Below, piece after piece: positions 61,883 through 64,000 of a stretch of 64,000 nucleotides of DNA (its first letter is position 1; each line of letters opens with the position of its first letter). The translations under genes and the position numbers were made by a program. The notes below the pieces were generated by a model. The model saw nothing but the letters and a program-made list of their open reading frames with translations, was not told where the DNA came from and ran no database searches. This DNA comes from Candidatus Thalassarchaeaceae archaeon. Its GTDB lineage: Archaea; Thermoplasmatota; Poseidoniia; Poseidoniales; Thalassarchaeaceae. Where the stretch lies: contig CALSZZ010000002.1 in NCBI GenBank assembly GCA_943841885.1, forward strand, positions 154,262 to 218,261, read 5' to 3'.

Positions 61883-62977
61883 TCATAATCTATATTTCTC
61901 TTCAAATTTTTTCATGAAATTAATAAGTAATACTACACTTTCTTTTTTTATATAATTGTAAAGACTTGCTCTTATTCCTCCCACACTACGGTGGCCCTTC
62001 AAACCTCCTAATCCACATTCCAGGGCTTCTTTAAGGAATATTTCTTCTAATGATTTATCATTTAATCTCCAAGTTATATTCATCTTTGATCTGGAGTCTT
62101 TATCTGCGTGAGGTTGCCAGAAATCTGTCCTATCCAGCTCCTCATACAGTAAATCAGATTTTTCTTTATTTCTTGCTATCGCACCTTTCATTCCTCCATT
62201 CTCCTCTAGCCATTTGAATACACGGCCAAGAACAAATATGCCAAACGTATTCGGAGTATTAAACATTGAACCTTTCTCGATATGGGTATTATAATCCAGC
62301 ATAGTGGGAATATCACTTCCAATACGAGATATTGCCCAAGGAGATAAAATAACAACTGTTATCCCACTAGGTCCTAGATTTTTCTGTGCACCTGCATAGA
62401 TAATTTCATGTTTTGATATATCTATTTCTACTCCAGTTATATCGGAACTTGCATCAACAATCAATGGCTTTCCATCACTATTTGGAGGATTGTGGTATTG
62501 AGTGCCATAAAGAGTGTTATTGGACGTGTAATGAACATATATGGCATCATCTCTGATTTTAAAATCACCTTCTTTCGGGATTCTTTTGAATCCATTAATT
62601 TCATCACTCCATACTCCTTTGGCTTCTCCTATTCTACTTGCTTCCTTGAGGGCTTTTTTTGACCACCCTCCGGTGATGAGGTAGTCTGCTTTTTCTCCTT
62701 CTTTTAGTATATTCAAAGCGGTCATATAAAATTGTAGAGAAGCCCCTCCCTGTAAAAAAAGTATTTCATAATCTTCTGGAACTGTTAATACTCTCCTCAC
62801 ACTATCCATAGCGTCATCTATAACTTTTTGAAAAGTTTCACTTCTATGGGAAATCTCTAGTAATCCAAATCCACTTCCATTTAAATTAGGCAAGGATTCC
62901 GAGACCTCTCTGATGACTTCTAAAGGCAAACCAGCAGGCCCAGCACCAAAATTATGTATACGTCCATCGCTATCCAT
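61883..62977 (-). CDS. serC: Phosphoserine aminotransferase
   Basis: PLP-dependent class V enzyme forming phosphoserine. Signature elements: RIHNFGAGPAGLPLEVIREV, LLEISHRSETFQKVIDDAMDSVR, FLQGGASLQFYM, VDASSDITGVEID, IIYAGAQKNLGPSGITVVIL (PLP Lys) and RSVGGIRASLYN. The track starts at 63058 with a 27-residue extension. I place the start at ATG 62977 (MDSDGRIHNFGAGP), because family members begin there and the longer version would leave only 5 bp to divergent pdxT and no room for a promoter. Confidence 0.9.
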   Translation of the reverse strand: MDSDGRIHNFGAGPAGLPLEVIREVSESLPNLNGSGFGLLEISHRSETFQKVIDDAMDSVRRVLTVPEDYEILFLQGGASLQFYMTALNILKEGEKADYLITGGWSKKALKEASRIGEAKGVWSDEINGFKRIPKEGDFKIRDDAIYVHYTSNNTLYGTQYHNPPNSDGKPLIVDASSDITGVEIDISKHEIIYAGAQKNLGPSGITVVILSPWAISRIGSDIPTMLDYNTHIEKGSMFNTPNTFGIFVLGRVFKWLEENGGMKGAIARNKEKSDLLYEELDRTDFWQPHADKDSRSKMNITWRLNDKSLEEIFLKEALECGLGGLKGHRSVGGIRASLYNYIKKESVVLLINFMKKFEEKYRL

Positions 62978-63063
62978 GGAACCATGACAACGCCATAGGT
63001 CTTTGACTACATCGGATAAATCATCCAATACAGGGAGAAGTTCATTTCTATAATGCATGACCG

Positions 63064-63687
63064 ATGCTTGTGATACGTATCGGACTTGTTATGCTTCAAG
63101 GTGCCCGACATGTCCATATTTCTTCCCTTAATAAGGCTGCCAAGGATTCTAATATAGAAATTAAAGTAATACAATTACGTAAATCTTCAGACTTACTTGA
63201 TGAAGATATTCACGCAATAATTATCCCAGGAGGTGAATCAACAACTATGCGTCTAACTGGCAATTCTCCCGATTCTCTTTTATTACCTAGCCTACTTGAT
63301 TGGTTAAGAAAAAGGCCCAATCTTCCTGTTTTGGGTACTTGTGCTGGTGCAATATTACTTTCAGACCCTCAAGATAAGAAAGAATCATTGATTGATGCAA
63401 CAATAAATAGAAATGCATATGGTAGGCAGATAGATTCTTTCCAAGCCGATATTCAAACTCCACTTCTCGAAAGGACCTTTCCTGGAGTTTTTATTCGTGC
63501 ACCTAAATTTAATTCTGATGTATCTGCCGAGGATATTGTGGCGATTTGTGAAGGGGAGGTAGTTGGCGTTAGAAAAGGGAACAGATTAGCCTTAACCTTC
63601 CATCCAGAACTCTCTGAAGACGTCGGTTTTCATCGTTGGTTAATTGAACGGGCAAGTACAATTGTGGAGGCGAAAAATGTCTCTTAA
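63064..63687 (+). CDS. pdxT: Pyridoxal 5'-phosphate synthase glutaminase subunit PdxT
   Basis: Supplies ammonia to PdxS for PLP synthesis. It contains [28 protein letters not shown], the Cys nucleophile in [25 protein letters not shown] in place of RAP.I, and the His-Glu pair in [10 protein letters not shown]. It is 207 residues. PdxS is not in the window. It diverges from serC, a PLP-dependent enzyme. The next gene overlaps its end by 11 bp and has its SD inside pdxT. Confidence 0.92.
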   Translation: MLVIRIGLVMLQGARHVHISSLNKAAKDSNIEIKVIQLRKSSDLLDEDIHAIIIPGGESTTMRLTGNSPDSLLLPSLLDWLRKRPNLPVLGTCAGAILLSDPQDKKESLIDATINRNAYGRQIDSFQADIQTPLLERTFPGVFIRAPKFNSDVSAEDIVAICEGEVVGVRKGNRLALTFHPELSEDVGFHRWLIERASTIVEAKNVS

Positions 63688-64000
63688 TTTTAGCTTACCT
63701 CAACTTCCTAATTTACATGAAGCACCTGAAAAAACGGATGCTGAAGGATGTATTCAGTGTCAAATGGGTAGTAAATTAGTTTTATTCATAACGGGACATT
63801 GCCACTGGCAATGTGACTATTGCCCGCTTTCTGAAAATCGTAGAGAAATTGATTGGATGTACGCCAATGAAAGGAAATGTGAAAACTTCGATCAAGTAAT
63901 AGAAGAAGCTCATGCTATGCGTGCAACAGGTGCTGGAATAACTGGAGGAGATCCTCTCATGGCTAAAGATAGAACTATCGAAGGAATAAGGCGACTGAAA
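63677..64000 (+). CDS. Radical SAM protein, COG2108-like (partial)
   Basis: Not in the ORF track because the window edge cuts it. I translated 108 codons from ATG 63677, which has GTGGAGG 6 nt upstream. It has [19 protein letters not shown], the radical-SAM cluster motif [12 protein letters not shown] (CxxxCxxC), and [17 protein letters not shown]. This matches the archaeal COG2108 group, related to pyruvate-formate-lyase activating enzyme, of unknown function. It overlaps pdxT by 11 bp, so translation is probably coupled. The C-terminal part is outside the window. Confidence 0.85.
   Translation, partial: MSLNFSLPQLPNLHEAPEKTDAEGCIQCQMGSKLVLFITGHCHWQCDYCPLSENRREIDWMYANERKCENFDQVIEEAHAMRATGAGITGGDPLMAKDRTIEGIRRLK

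Noticed and set aside
1-64000. CRISPR arrays, insertion sequences or phage genes.
   Set aside because: No regularly spaced repeats, transposase motifs, terminal inverted repeats or phage structural genes were seen.

Overview
The window reads as a gene-dense, AT-rich chromosomal segment of a planktonic euryarchaeon, most likely Marine Group II/III (Poseidoniia or relatives, Thermoplasmatota). Archaeal markers are ABCE1, archaeosine tRNA-guanine transglycosylase, archaeal-type AspRS, TrmI, CTP-dependent riboflavin kinase (DUF120), NadM, a DRG GTPase, membrane LonB, L40e, UPF0147, an AbrB-PhoU phosphate regulator and an aconitase-X protein. They are mixed with bacterial-looking metabolic genes (FabH, P5C dehydrogenase, PPK2, LysE, type-II asparaginase). 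The taxonomic placement is inference from gene content. No gap exceeds about 150 bp, and I saw no rRNA, tRNA, CRISPR array or mobile element.

Layout. 1-4.9 kb (minus): ABCE1 (cut by the window edge), two squalene/phytoene synthase family genes, sucD-sucC. 5.0-13.6 kb (plus): sugar nucleotidyltransferase, triosephosphate isomerase, PPK2, a PLC-like lipoprotein, a SpoU methylase, fused aconitase-X and tgtA. 13.7-21.1 kb (plus): a two-ATPase/two-permease ABC-2 operon, a Trp-rich protein, a PH-domain membrane protein and a TPR-like protein. 21.1-24.6 kb: truA with three apparent frameshifts, ribK and a PqqB-like hydrolase on the minus strand, and a frameshifted Kbl/BioF-type gene. 24.7-32.3 kb: citrate synthase, a glycerophosphodiesterase whose HRG strand lies at the C-terminus, a UMF1 transporter, TatC, DRG GTPase, an unknown gene and nadM. 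32.3-41.1 kb (minus): fabH, a tight five-gene operon (formyltransferase, SDR, luciferase-like oxidoreductase, asparaginase-like, aldehyde dehydrogenase), aspS, trmI. 41.2-48.9 kb (plus): a large thioredoxin-fold surface protein, lonB, an MFS exporter, isoaspartyl peptidase, UPF0147. 49-54.6 kb: lysE, L40e, and pit divergent from its presumed PhoU-like regulator, then tandem thymidylate kinases. 54.6-64 kb: a TlpA-CcdA fusion, a PAP2 protein, a TPP-riboswitch-controlled sodium symporter, P5C dehydrogenase, a zinc-ribbon protein, purA, serC, pdxT and a COG2108 radical-SAM gene.

Together the genes suggest an aerobic heterotroph using amino acids (P5CDH, asparaginases, aldehyde dehydrogenases, citrate synthase and succinyl-CoA ligase), importing thiamine or a precursor, and carrying Asp-rich or redox surface proteins. 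The best leads are the circularly permuted GDPD, the five-gene oxidoreductase/amidohydrolase operon, the zinc-ligand-less archaeosine TGT, the cysteine-poor ABCE1 and the TPP riboswitch. The broken truA and kbl genes may be sequencing errors and need read-level checking.
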